Positions 46,625 through 58,500 of a DNA stretch of 64,000 nt are shown here, one piece after another. The stretch is from positions 1,612,001-1,676,000 of the forward strand of contig PYIU01000008.1 of NCBI GenBank assembly GCA_003415625.1, given 5' to 3'. Position numbers and translations under genes: made by a program. The notes beneath the pieces are model-generated. The model did not search any database and was not told the origin of the DNA. It was given only the letters and a program-made list of their open reading frames with translations. How positions within the stretch are numbered: the stretch's first letter is position 1; each line of letters starts with the position of its first letter. The DNA comes from Aquanectria penicillioides (Eukaryota; Ascomycota; Sordariomycetes; Hypocreales; Nectriaceae).

Positions 46625-48098
46625 ATGTCACTGCTTGCAATCACTAATTTCAATGTTGTAGCTGGTGTGCTGGGCGGCTGGTTGCTCTTGTTTGGACTAT
46701 TTTCGCATCTCTTCAAAGAGAGGTATTATCTCTCCGAATCCTGTGAGCGTCCGACGGTCTGTTTAGGCACATTTCGACACTAACATGCGAGAACCAAGTT
46801 ATTTCACTCATCGCCGGCGTTGCCTTTACCCATATATTCCAGCTCTTCAAACCATCAGAGTATGTTGGATCGCAATCTGACCTTGACGCTGTTACCCTCG
46901 ACTTCAGTCGACTTGTTCTGGGTATTCAACTTGTGCTAGCTGGAGTCCAACTTCCCAGCAGGTATTTACAAAAAGAATGGAAGTCACTGGCACTTTTGCT
47001 AGGACCTGGGATGCTAGGGATGTGGGTATGTAGTAGCATCGTGATCTGGGTCCTGGTTCCCAATCTCCCAATCCTTCATGCTCTCGCAATCGGGGCGTGC
47101 ATCACGCCGACCGACCCTGTGCTTTCAAACACCATTGTCAAGGGCAAATTCGCCGACGAAAACGTCCCCAAGGACCTGCAGCGAATGATTGTTGCAGAAT
47201 CTGGAGCGAATGATGGGCTGGGATACCCATTTCTATTTTTTGCCCTGTACTTGATCCAGTACCTTGGGGACAGCAGCACCGATTCCTTCGGAGGAACTCG
47301 TTCGGCAATGGTGCTATTTTTCGAGCAAACTTGCGCATACGTGGTTATTTTCAGTGTTCTGTATGGCGGCATTACGGGGTGGACGGCGAGGAAGCTGCTA
47401 CAATGGGCGGAGCGAAACAAATTTGTCGACCGAGAGAGCTTCTTGGTCTCTGCAGTTGCTTTGGCCGTGTTCCTGGTTGGTACTTGCGGCATGATTGGCA
47501 CCGATGACGTGTTGGCTTGTTTCATTGCCGGTAACGCCTTTACATGGGACGACTGGTTTCGACTCGAGACGGAAGATGATTCTCTCCAGCCGACAATAGA
47601 CATGCTGTTGAATGTGGCAATGTTCATGTGGCTGGGGGCGGTGTGTCCCTGGGAAAGTTTCTGGACTAATGATGTTATTTCGATCCATCGATTGCTCTTG
47701 CTCGGAGTTCTCATCCTGTTATTGAGGAGGCTTCCAGCTATTTTGGGCTTGCACCACCGAATTCGACAGATTGATGACATCCGACAGGCCCTTTTTGTCG
47801 GCTACTTTGGTCCAATTGGAGTCTCTGCCATCTTTTATCTCTACGTTGGGCTGGAGTTCTTAGATGGTGTCGCTGCTGATGATCCTCAACGAACAGACGC
47901 GGGACAGCTGCGTGATGCCATGAAAGTGGTGATTTGGTTCCTCATTATTACGAGTATTGTGAGTCTGGAATTTTCGGGGACTACCCTCAAGTTGTTGCTA
48001 ATCCTCAACAGGTGGTTCATGGCCTCAGCATTCCAATGGGAAAGACGGGTCTCATTTTAATGAAGAAATTGCGACGTCCGGCACCTCTGGCCATTTGA
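46625..48098 (+). CDS. Plasma-membrane-type Na+/H+ antiporter (454 aa)
   Basis: Three exons, 46625-46742, 46799-47958 and 48012-48098, are in phase. About twelve hydrophobic segments are visible. Motifs of the fungal Nha/Sod2 cation-proton antiporter group are clear: ACITPTDPVLSNTIVKGKFA and the ion-binding ESGANDGLGYPF, then TDDVLACFIAGNAFTWDDWF and PIGVSAIFY. The protein should exchange cytosolic Na+ or K+ for protons at the plasma membrane. It ends shortly after the last membrane segment, without the several-hundred-residue cytoplasmic tail of yeast Nha1, so it is a short form. It appears fully intact, unlike the decayed gene next to it. A role in ion or pH homeostasis is well supported; any link to neighbouring genes is speculation. 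Confidence 0.88.
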
Positions 48099-49708
48099 GT
48101 ATCGATGGTCACCGCGATTGTTAGCCATATAGCCTGGAGCTTTTCCGGCCGCCGTGGTCGCAGTTATTTGTGACGTTCTATTGATATTACGCCTTTTCAT
48201 GAGGAGCATGGTATTCTTATAACTTGCTACGATAGAGCCTAGACCAAGAAATTAACATCCACTAGCATATTTGATCCCGTAGGATTCTTTAGTTGTTTCA
48301 CCTGGCATGTTGCTGCGATCGGAATGCCCTGGCGAATGTGTCCGTCAATGTGTAGAATGGCTCGCATCTGAGCCAGTCTCTGTCTCTGAACGACAGATTG
48401 GAGGACCGCACAGACCAATAGTCCACGTTGTAGTTTCAGGCAAATGATCTCCAAGCAGCAACAGACCGCAGTCAGCCTCGACACTGCAGTCAACCCTGTG
48501 GAGTTGTTAATGTCCAAAACCCCAATTCTTCGTATTTCAGTTAGAACTAACTATTATCTATTGTTTATTATCTATTATATATGTACATATGTATGTGTGC
48601 GTTATTGTGTCGTTACCACGAATAGTAAGTCTTCTTTTGGATTCAGGTGTCAACAAGAGCAGCAATCTTCAAGTTATTGTTGTCAACATGCAAGAAGTTT
48701 CCATTGCCATGAATGCCCGGAGAAACACGAGTACAGGGTTACAGGGTCTCAGTGCTGATGTAGTCAGCCTTGCGCGATAACAGTGTTAGAATTGTGAAGG
48801 AGGCCCATCATTCGACCACCCCTAAAGACAAATTTCAAAGCACAACCTGTAGTAGGATACAAATATTTGTTACAAGAGCGGGTGCTGACGCGGTAAATAT
48901 AAAACTACAGTGGCTTAATCTGCTAAAATGGACGGACTCGTTAACCTGTCCAAACTGTATTTGGACAGACCCCCGTTCAAAGCGTTGGTTTATCGACAAC
49001 CTGTTGGTACCCGGAAATCGGATGAACGAGCTTGAAATTCGGCAAGCACGATCCAGAAATACATGTCAAGAGACTATCGAGACAGAACTCCATAGAACGT
49101 TGAACCCAGTTGAAGAATGAAGGGGTGAGAATACTTGAGAAATTGGGGGTCAGGACCTTTGAGACTGGCACGGCATAGTGATGTTGTATTTCTGAGTAAA
49201 GGAAGATAGGTTCCTATAGATTTCTTGATACATCTTCTCGTCAATAGTAACGTCGTCCTTGGAGATTTCGACTCTATTGACAAGGCAGCATCGACAAGCC
49301 CGTATTTGGGGGGCTATTTCGCCTCAAAACAGCAAACCTCCCACGTATGCCGCAACTTTGACAAGATAGGGAATGTTGTCAATGGCGAATCCGAAATCTC
49401 TTATAAAAGTGAGCAAGTGTTTACCATACAGCCCGGAGACTTGTACTAATTTCCAAAAGGTTCCACAGTAACCTTAGTTATTAATAGTACTGAGATGGGG
49501 TTTATTCACTCTGAATAATTCAGCACAAGGTAGTGGCTAGACTTGAACTTGGTGAAAGTAAACAGGGCTATTGAGTTTGTGAAAGTATGAGATCAATTGA
49601 AGGGCGACGAACGAAGAGAACTTGAACTGTCCATCAAACTCCATTTCTTTCTGCATTCAAGGACCCCCCAGGCTATTGTGCTACCACTCAACAAAATGAA
49701 TAGCTAAA
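48099..49708. other. Gene-poor stretch, 1.6 kb, possibly holding unrecognised remnants
   Basis: No conserved gene could be recognised. Three frames of 60 to 116 codons on the plus strand (48589-48780, 48770-49120, 49225-49449) and one of 92 on the minus strand (48239-48517) have protein-like composition but no known motif and no ATG-plus-intron model that joins them. They may be pieces of one decayed gene. Confidence 0.4.
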
Positions 49709-50762
49709 TTAAAAGCCAAGTTTCTGGTCTACAACAGAAGTTTCCTCCTTTCGATTATTTCCCAGGAAGCTCTCTATATCCACAGAAGCAATGTTGGGGT
49801 ATTTGTTGTTACCGAGTTTATCACCAAGTTGCGCAACGCCATTAGTGCACCAGTAAGAAAAGCATTTGGAATTCATTGTTAGTGCGTTCTAGGGGTCGAT
49901 TGGCAGAGGGGAAGCGCCGAGATAAGCCTACCTGGGGGCCTAGCCATGATATTACCCGGATCCTTTTCAAGCTCACTCTTAGCCGTTCTATAGAGTTGCT
50001 CAATAGTTCCATGTCACTTTAAGAAAAGAGGGGATTGAAATGTCTTCTCATATATCTCCTTAATCTCCATCACACTCTTCAAGTCGTCACGGACTGCTGA
50101 GAGTTAGCTGGGTCTTAATCTTGGAGATGGCACTGAGTGTATCTTGGCTTACAGCGAAAAATGACCGAAGCATTTCTATCCACTGCTAGGGCGACAGTAT
50201 AGGCGGCTGCCGTCTTGTATGTTGTAAAGTCCCATTTCTCATTTCCTGTCCCCCAGTAGTTGATTGTTTGAGTGTCAGCGTCGAAGATCTGGAAGTAGTC
50301 ACTCTAGAAGGTTTCAACTAAGGCGCCAACCAGGACATGCACTCCAGCAACCCCACACTTCGATAAGTATTCCTTCACGATCTTCGTTGATTCCTTTGGG
50401 AACAGCTCTCCATCGGGAATCTTAGTGTAGTCGACAGCAAAGTCGCCGGGGAGAAATCGCGGTGTGCCCTGCTTGACGCAAGCGTAAATCAGTATCTTTT
50501 GCCCGTTAGTCATGACATCTGCGTCGCCAAAGTAGCAGCAAATAACAATGCCAGTTCCTTGAACGAAGTTTTGGACTGCCACCTCATCATCGAACTCGCC
50601 CTGGATAACCTCAATATGGTACTCTTTCAGAGCCGTCTTGGGTAACTTCTGCGGGCTTCGACACAAGCCTTTGATGGTTACATTGGGATGTGCCTGCAAC
50701 TCTTTCGCTATACATTGGGCAAACTTGCCCGTGAGACCAGCGATACGAACTGTGATCGACAT
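49709..50762 (-). pseudogene. NmrA-like/isoflavone-reductase-like protein with two nonsense codons
   Basis: The minus-strand frame from the ATG at 50762 begins with a Rossmann motif (VRIAGLTGKFAQCIAKEL) and continues through GIVICCYFGDADV, DFAVDYTKIP and LVGALVETF. A TAG at 50304-50306 interrupts it, and the frame then resumes perfectly with SDYFQIFDADTQTINYWGTG. Relatives have Trp there (ETFWSDYFQIFD), so TGG became TAG. After an intron (GTAAGC donor near 50154), VRDDLKSVMEIKEIYEKTF runs into a TGA at about 50014-50016 where an Arg codon (CGA) is expected, then resumes HGTIEQLYRTAKSEL. The final exon, reading YWCTNGVAQLGDKLGNNKYP and ending at 49709, is clear, although its acceptor is unclear. 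NmrA-like proteins bind NAD(P) as redox sensors or reductases. This copy cannot make a full protein. Confidence 0.82.
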
Positions 50763-51012
50763 AGTGGATGACTTGTGAAACAAAAATAGGTTTATAATGG
50801 ATACGGTAAAAGGATCGTGTTGGGGGGGGGGCGAACAATTTGTTAACAAAAAATATGAGGAGGAGCGAGAGAGCCGGTGACTATATATTGTTACGTATGA
50901 TGAGCTAGGCATGGAACCTCCTTTCTGCTGATAAATCACTGAGTCCAGAGGTCAGGAGCTTTACCGCTGGATAGGCTAAGAGCTCCCCTACACAGGTTTT
51001 ATAAGTCCACTA

Positions 51013-52129
51013 CTATGGGCTAGTCCTTTTGACCTCGACAAAGTTCTTTTCTCCAGAACCGGCCTTGACATCCTTGTCTTGAATCACTCGCAAGTACCAC
51101 GCAGTGGTCTGACTATACTTGTCTCTGAGTTCCCGGTCGATAATTTGGGCAAAGCCCCAGTAGAGCCCTGCAGCCACGGAGATATCGGCGAGGCTGAGCA
51201 CCTCTGAAGCGATGTACTGGCGATTTTGAAGTTGGTTCTCCAAGACGGTTAGGGACTTATTGAGCTGCTGAAGCGCCGACCGCTCAGCCTCTTCCTCGAA
51301 AGAAGCCATATTAAATCGTCAGAGGATCAAGGTAGTTAGGCGTTCCAGCAGTTCATGATCGTAGAATCCAATCCACTGTCGAATAACAGCACGCTCATCT
51401 TGCGTGGTTTGTTGGTGGAAGGGGACACTGGCCAAAACACTTACCCCACCCAAAAGGGTATAGGGTAAGCAGATTCAGTAGTGACCGAACAGCCTTTCCA
51501 AGCAGTTGAGAACAACTTGGGAGAGTGTTAGAGCATCTGATCAGAAGCTCTGGAGTGCCCCTTAAAGAAAAGAAGAAAAGAATGTAAAGCGGAAAGTCAT
51601 AAATAAAGGAATGTCATGGGGCTGCACCGGTACCTCAGTAGAGTCCAAATGCAAGGAATTTAGAATTTTAAAAATAAAAATTGGTTGGAGAAAACTGCCT
51701 GTTCATTTCCTATGTCTCTGTGGTCCCTTTTATCCTCCTTGACCTCCCTGATGACAGGTTGATCCACACTACCCTAGACCACCAACTCAGTGGCTCCCAA
51801 AGTTGAGTGCTCGCAGGGCCACTTTCCGCGGCGTCCTGGGCGATGGCATCAGACTCGATGATAGCGAGGCCCTCTTTGGACTTGAAAGTCGGAACTTTAC
51901 CCAAAGGAAAGTATGTGAGGAATTCGGAAGTCTTGTTGGCTTCGCCCATATTAAATTGGGTAGCATATTCTACCGTACTGCCGTTTACTGCTGCTACAGC
52001 CTAAACCTGTCTCAATAAGTAGATCATGGGCAATAATTTAAGGAGCTTATATTCTATGAGACGAAGGGTTCACACCTTCAAAGCCCTGGAGTTGAAAGGG
52101 TAGGACCAAATCGTTCCGATAGAGCTCAT
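51013..52129 (-). pseudogene. eEF1B-gamma-like glutathione transferase, multiply disrupted
   Basis: On the minus strand exon 1 (52076-52129) encodes MSSIGTIWSYPFNSRALK. After a 69-nt intron, exon 2 starts at 52006 and its second codon (52001-52003) is TAG, where Gln is expected (ALKVQAVAAVNG). The thioredoxin-like domain continues with NKTSEFLTYFPLGKVPTFKS and ESDAIAQDAAESG. A one-base loss near 51800 then breaks the frame before LLGATEL. After about 300 bases of unrecognised sequence, the GST-C domain appears: ERAVIRQWIGFYDHELLERL, a TGA codon at about 51322, then MASFEEEAERSALQQLNKSL and SLADISVAAGLYWGFAQIID, ending at 51013. Members of this class occur as translation-factor subunits and as stand-alone transferases in some metabolite clusters. 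This copy has at least two stops and a frameshift. Confidence 0.78.
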
Positions 52130-52231
52130 ATTTGCTTGGCCAACTGTTGACGGGTGTCGGTGATGCGATATAATCAATGATGAGGAAATGGGGGGATTTT
52201 CCAACCCTTATTTATATAAAATTCATAATCA

Positions 52232-52482
52232 TTAATGTCTCTTGAGGAAGAAGGTTTCAATCGAGAGAGTTGGGAACATACTGAATCTTCCAGTAGACAG
52301 GGTTCTAGTAGTACACGAGTCAGGACATGTCTTCAAAGAATTTGGATCAAGATACTGACGATAGAGACGGCATTGTTCTTGATGATAATTTCTCCAGGCC
52401 CGACAGTCGGCTTGGGGGCATCTTTGACTAGGAACGGATATTCTGAGGGAGAGGTGACCCATGCGGCTTGATTTTGATCCAT
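52232..52482 (-). pseudogene. N-terminal fragment of a zinc-binding alcohol dehydrogenase
   Basis: From the ATG at 52482 the minus strand reads MDQNQAAWVTSPSEYPFLVK, then DAPKPTVGPGEIIIKNNAVSI, which is the N-terminus of a GroES-type alcohol dehydrogenase. Similarity ends where the NPVDWK-like motif should follow. The downstream sequence is the eEF1B-gamma-like pseudogene, leaving no room for the catalytic and Rossmann parts. It is a truncated remnant. Confidence 0.7.
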
Positions 52483-54368
52483 GGTCGTATGAAAATTCGT
52501 TCGTCTATGAGAAGTTCTTTGTATCGGAGGAGATAGGACTGGAACATGGCGGGTGAGACATGTGGCATTTATATGTAGAGCACATGGCAGAAACGAGCCT
52601 CGGGTTGTTAGGGCCATGAAGGAGTCCTTTCAACCAATGCCGCAGGGGATGAGCAAAGAATGGTACAACAACGCCCCAGTACACTCATCGCTTTCAGGTC
52701 TATTTACACTAAATCGGCCCGACCTTGATCATGAACGTACACCACTTCCCATTCACCCCTTAAAGCCAGTTGCATAGCAAAGATTTCTATGACCTTTTTC
52801 CATCTCTGGCATTGTTTTCCTGTTCAGGGGACGTTGTTGGGGACGTTGTTATCACTCTGGGATCACATCGTTTTTAGTATCTTTTGAATTATAAGTATAT
52901 ACTGTGCTATTCAATGTCCCATATTGCAAACTGCCAATTCGCCTAGCAGGTGAGGTGATGCTTTCCATCATCCTATGGATTTCCCGATTTGGTTTATGGT
53001 ACCGATTCCTCAAGCTGGTACTCGGATAACAATAAATGTTCCATAGAAGCACGAATCCACCCCAATTGTAAGGCAAATAGCTGTTATAAGCACGATTTGT
53101 AATCACATTGCCGTGCAAAGCACCGTGGAAGTCCGCCCATTCCAGACCGAAAACCCCAGGAGCCGTAAATTCCGTTATGTCCAGGGGCAGTCCCTCTAGT
53201 GTGGGGCTAGTGTGATGCCAGATACCGAGACAACCGGCCAATTCTTTCGTCTTTGAGTTTGAGTGCGAGTGCTAAGGCGGGGATGGGATTTAAATATCGA
53301 CCTGCTTTATAACATGTATGGAACTCTATGGTTACCCGTTTCCCCTCCCACGTCACTTGTGTCGGCGCCCAACAGTGTTTGTGATCGAAGCGGGCTGGTT
53401 GTTATTATTGGTAGCTGTCTGGCATCATCTATGTTGCTAGAGAGAGAGCCATACTGCACGATGCATCGCCGAAGGTCTCTCGTGTCTACTAGACTATCGA
53501 TATCTCGAGGGAGAAGTGTTTTGCTCAAATCTATGTACGAGTAGTGTTCTAGAACGACTCGGTGCGATCAACTTTACTTCACCCAAAGCTTAGAACGAAC
53601 AATCACTGGACTCGTTCGGGCACAGTTGGACCAGTTTGGTTGGACTAATCTTGGTGCTGTGGAGCCAACTGGTCAAGTGAATCGACCGGCGACCAACAGT
53701 AGACGCTGAAATTCCATCCTGAAATATCCCATCCGTGGGTGGTTTAAAGTGCCGAACCAGGCCATGAGAAAATTAGAGCCTGCAGACACAACGACCGACA
53801 AGACGTCAATTCGGCCAACTCTCTCGTCCAACATGTCCGCATCAAGGCACCCAGAAACCATGTTTTCCAGTCTAATCCCGCTAAGTCTCATGCCTCAACA
53901 GTCTGAGGTATACGCCGAAGATGACTGAACAGGCATAAGCGACCCAAAAGCAAGAAAAAGAATGCAGAACCGGATCCACCAGAGAATCAGGCGTAGGTCA
54001 ACCACCCTTATCGCTCCTCCGTATAGGATCTTGCACTGACTTACTATGCATTCTATAGCAACGGGGAAGTTAATCGCCTGGTAAGGTGAGTAAGAGTATC
54101 TTGAACTCGTGGTGATCCGGTTCTTCTTCGAACTGCTCCCCTTCTCCTTGAGAAGCAGTTCAAGGTTTCCATCTACCAACAAGAAAAAAAAACGAATGCA
54201 TCTCATATATAGGATTAACGATATTCTTTTTGTATTTAATGATTATATACTAATATAGGAGAAAATCCCAGTTGTGAAGTTCTACAAAGAAAGCATCGGT
54301 TCGATAAAAGCAAATACTTTGATATTGATTTGCCCTCATATATTAACCAATCCGGCATTGCTTCTTCA
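52483..54368. other. Gene-poor stretch, 1.9 kb
   Basis: No recognised gene. A 129-codon minus-strand frame at 52852-53241 has plausible amino-acid composition but no motif I know. Composition is becoming AT-richer towards the right. Decayed coding sequence is likely but cannot be identified. Confidence 0.4.
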
Positions 54369-55213
54369 CTATTCCACAGCTCCTCTAAGGTGCTTAGTGA
54401 CCCTTCCATATCCTGCGATCGTGTTATGAGGCGAAAGCGGCAAAAAAATATCACGCACTGATTGTCGATCTTCTACACTAAGCGCTTCACATCCGGCGGT
54501 AAATGATGGTGGGCCCATTGAAATTGCAGGCGATGATCTATGTGATGGAGTTGCTGAACGAATGGCCTTTAAAATCCTTTGGGTGGGTACTTGGATGGCT
54601 TTGGAGTTTGAGGGCGTCCCTCTCACCCGCCTCTCAATGAGGATTTGTGCCATACACAAATAAGCTTCTCCTAATGTAGTAAAGCCGCGGACCTCATCGT
54701 CAGACAGCTCCTCTCGAACTCCAGGGTAAGAGGCAAACCCCCTAGAGGGGAATATATCATTGGATATCTGCGCTAGACTTGCAGTAGAGTGAAGCGAGAT
54801 GCTCCTAGTGTCGCCTGTGCGGTATTGGGCGAGAGTTGCCGTCGCCGTTCCCAAACAGAAGCACCGATTTCGCAAAAGAGTATGGCAAGTCTTGTTGGAT
54901 ACGCCAAGTGATCATCGAAAACATCAAGATCCAAGTGTTCAGGTTCTGTAACAGTGCCCCAGACAGCGTCCTGCACCACGCATTGGCCCGTCACCAGCCC
55001 AGAAGAGGTAAGAGAAATAAGCGACTTGGCATTAAGATACCAACGCGACAAGAAATTTATGATGGCTCCTTGTTCGGCACTGGAACTTGAATGTGTAAAC
55101 AATATACAGGCACGCGCAGGGACGGTCACAGCGGGCGACATGCGCAGCGGGTCGGTCCAGATCAATTGGGATTCGTAAGGAACAGCTAGATAGTGGTCGC
55201 AGAATGCAGTCAC
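54369..55213 (-). pseudogene. Possible degenerate coding region, family unknown
   Basis: Two overlapping open frames on the minus strand, 54773-55213 and 54369-54875, have protein-like composition: the first contains EPEHLDLDVFDDHLAYPTRL and the second REELSDDEVRGFTTLGEAYL. They might be one protein joined by a one-base frameshift near 54780, where LLQV in the first would run into AQISNDIFPSRGF in the second. The first frame has no ATG at its upstream end, so it is incomplete. I do not recognise the family. Confidence 0.3.
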
Positions 55214-55559
55214 CTATTTACAGTGCAGGGATTCCCTTGTGAGGATACGTGGCCTCAAGACCTAGGCCCACAAGGCCCCTGAGGTTGGCTTGTGGCCGGC
55301 CGCTATGTCTATAGCAACGACCACCTTCGCCTGGCCGCTATATCTATCAATACTCCCTTTAAGCCCAATTAAGGGCTTATCCTTAGGTGCTATTATAAGG
55401 CTATTCTAACCTTCCTTATGTATGTATTTTTTGTGTAATTATAGAGTTATTCTTTTCTTATTGCTAGGGCGATTATCTGCTTAAGTAGGACTTTCTTGCT
55501 GTAGCTAAAGGCATTGCTATAAGCTCTTATAGGCGCTATTTGCGCTTGCTTTAGTGTTT

Positions 55560-58500
55560 TTAGTATGGCACCTCCCTTAATTCTGGCCTTAATCTTAAGG
55601 CATTAATGAAAGAGTAGTGTAATAAGCCTACTAGTGGCTTTATAAGTATATTAGCAATATTTTTAGCAAAAGGGATATATTATAGTTTAACTGTACTATT
55701 CTTAATGGCCTTTTTTATAAAGTAATACTGCACTTAAATATGCTTTATATAGGTATAGAATTTAAGGTTATATGCTAGCTTTATAGCGCTTTAGTTATTT
55801 ATAAAGATTACTATTAGGGCAATTAGTAGGCTATTAAGTTCTTTTATAAAGCTCTTTATTTATATAATTTATAATACTGCCTTTATTAATATATAGTATT
55901 TAGCTTTTATTAAGGATTTTACTATAGTCTTTTAATGCTTACTAAACTATATAATTAGGCCTCTATTTATAAGGAATATATATCTTTTAGTTAATTATAC
56001 TGTCTTTAGGCAGCTAGTATAGTTAAAGTTATAGTAGCTATAGAGATTAAATGGATTGCTATATAACTCTTTCTTAAGGCAGTGATAATAGATAGAGTAA
56101 TTAAGGCTCCCTTTAATATATTGCAGTATCCTTCTTGCAGCCTTAAGTTATTGCTTGCTTAGGCTATTTAAGAAGTATGCCTAAAGACTATATATAAAGG
56201 CTAGGTTAGGCTGGCTTTATTATAAGAGATAGTTAACTTTTCCTACTATTAATGTATATTCTTTGCTAGTAGCCTTTATGCTAGGGATATTAGTTACTTT
56301 AGCTAAATAGTAGGTTTTTATTTCTATTGGTGTGTTTATAGCTTTATAGTTAGGGTATTTAAATTGCTTAAAGATGCTTATTGTATAGTCTCTTTATAAT
56401 AGTATAAGCAATCTATTTTCTTCTACTATAATGGCTATATTTAGGAAGAGCTTAGGAAATCTAAGCAACTTTATCTTTACTTTTTATATAAGTTTATTAG
56501 TAAAGGTATTTGCATTTTTATTATTATTAGTAACTATAAGTATATTATTTATATATATAGCTATAATAATCTTCTTTGCCTAGTCTATATAGACTATAGT
56601 ATTGCTCTATAGCCTCTTAAGGCCTAATTTATTAAGTATCTTTTTTAGTTTCTTTTGCTACTGCTAGGCACTTTACTTAAGGCTATATAGGGCTATAAGC
56701 AACTATATAATGTACTTAATGCCTTATTTATAGCCTACTTTTTTAGCTAAGTGTTTATACTTTAGATCCTTAAAGAATTTATTAAGTAAAGGGAAAGTTA
56801 TAATATAGATATTTTCTTTTAGCTCTTTATTTAAATACACTATAATTATATTGTTCTATAATAGCTTCTTTTTGGTCTATATAGTATAAGCAAGCAGCAT
56901 CCTTTAGAAGTTGGCTCTTGCAGTTAAGGAGAAGGTCTTCTAGTAATTAATGCCTTCCTTTTGCATAAAGCTATATGCTATAAGTCGAGCTTTGCATATA
57001 ACTATTACACTATTCTTATCTCTTTTATATTGATTTACTCACTTTGCTATAAGTAGTCTCTTGCCTTTTAGCAACTCCCTCTTTAGGATGAATTTAAGTA
57101 TGCCTTTATTGATAAGGGCATAAATCTCCTTAAAGAATGCCTCCCTCTAAAGGTTGGCGTTTAGCTAGTTAAGGGCATTATAGACTATAGCTAGGTTGGT
57201 ATTAGTATAGGCAGCTAGAATTTGCTTTTTTGCAGCTATTATTAGCGTTATAAGGTATCTTTTGGAGTTATTAAATGCTTCTTTTAGCTATAATTAAATA
57301 ATCTCTTTACCTTTTGCTATAGGTAGTAGAATGGGCTTATAGAACACTATATGCATTATTATAATAACTTTCTTTATTTTAAGGTTTTAAATTCTATATG
57401 CCTTAGTTCCTTAAAATCCTATAAGGATTCCTTTTTAATTATAAGATAGTATCTTCTTAAATCTATTATACTTTTTCTATTTAATATAAATAAATGCCTT
57501 TAACCTTAGAATCTATAGATACTTAATGCTTAATATATATTCCTTTTTTAGGATTAGATCTATAAAGTAAACCTTATAAGGGGTCTTTCAGTCTAGTAAC
57601 CTTATTGCTATAATGTTAGTAATATATATAACTGTAAGGATAATCTCTTTCTATAGCCCAAAAGGGATATTTATTGCTATTATTATGCTTCTTGCCTTCT
57701 TTTAGATTATATAGTTTGCCCATTTAATAAAGCCATTCTATTTATAGCTATATAGCGGCATAATAATTGCAGGGATCCCTATCTTTAAGAGGAGTTTATT
57801 GACCTTTCCATTAATAAATTTACAACTGCTATTAAACTGTATCTTTTGGGGCAGACTATAAGCTATAATAGTTCTAAACACTAAAAGATCTTCTTCTATT
57901 AAGGTAGCAGTATTGCTTTTCTTCTTAAGTAAATTGCTATAAAAGTAATAGCTCTTATTATTAATTATAAGCTTAAGATACCTTTTCCTATTATATATAT
58001 ATAGACTTAACTCTATAAGGTCTATATAAAGGAGGTTAAGTATATAGTCTACTCTCTTTTATAGTATTTTTAGTAAGAACCTTATGCTTTTAGCAAGCTT
58101 ATAGTTTTTATAGGGTATATTAAGCGGCTTATAATTATTAAGCCTACCTTTTGTAACCTTAAAGGTATAGTTAAGGGCTTTCTGACCTATATAAGTAAGT
58201 CTTTAGTGCTATATTCTTGCTTTAAACTGTTTTATTTGTATTAGCATTATCTTAAGAGTAAAGTAGTGGCTTATTATGCTTTCTATTGCTTTAAGTAAAA
58301 ACCCTTAATTAGGGATATTAAGGGTTATAAAGATCTTACTATTGCCATTAAAGATCTTATTCTTAATTATATAACTGCTAGAGAGATAGACTTTCTTATT
58401 AAAGATTATATTTAGCAGGAAATCTTTAATAAGGACTACATCTTTAAGTATTACAGTCTTTATTCTCTCTCCTTTTATAAATAGTATGATTATTACTATT

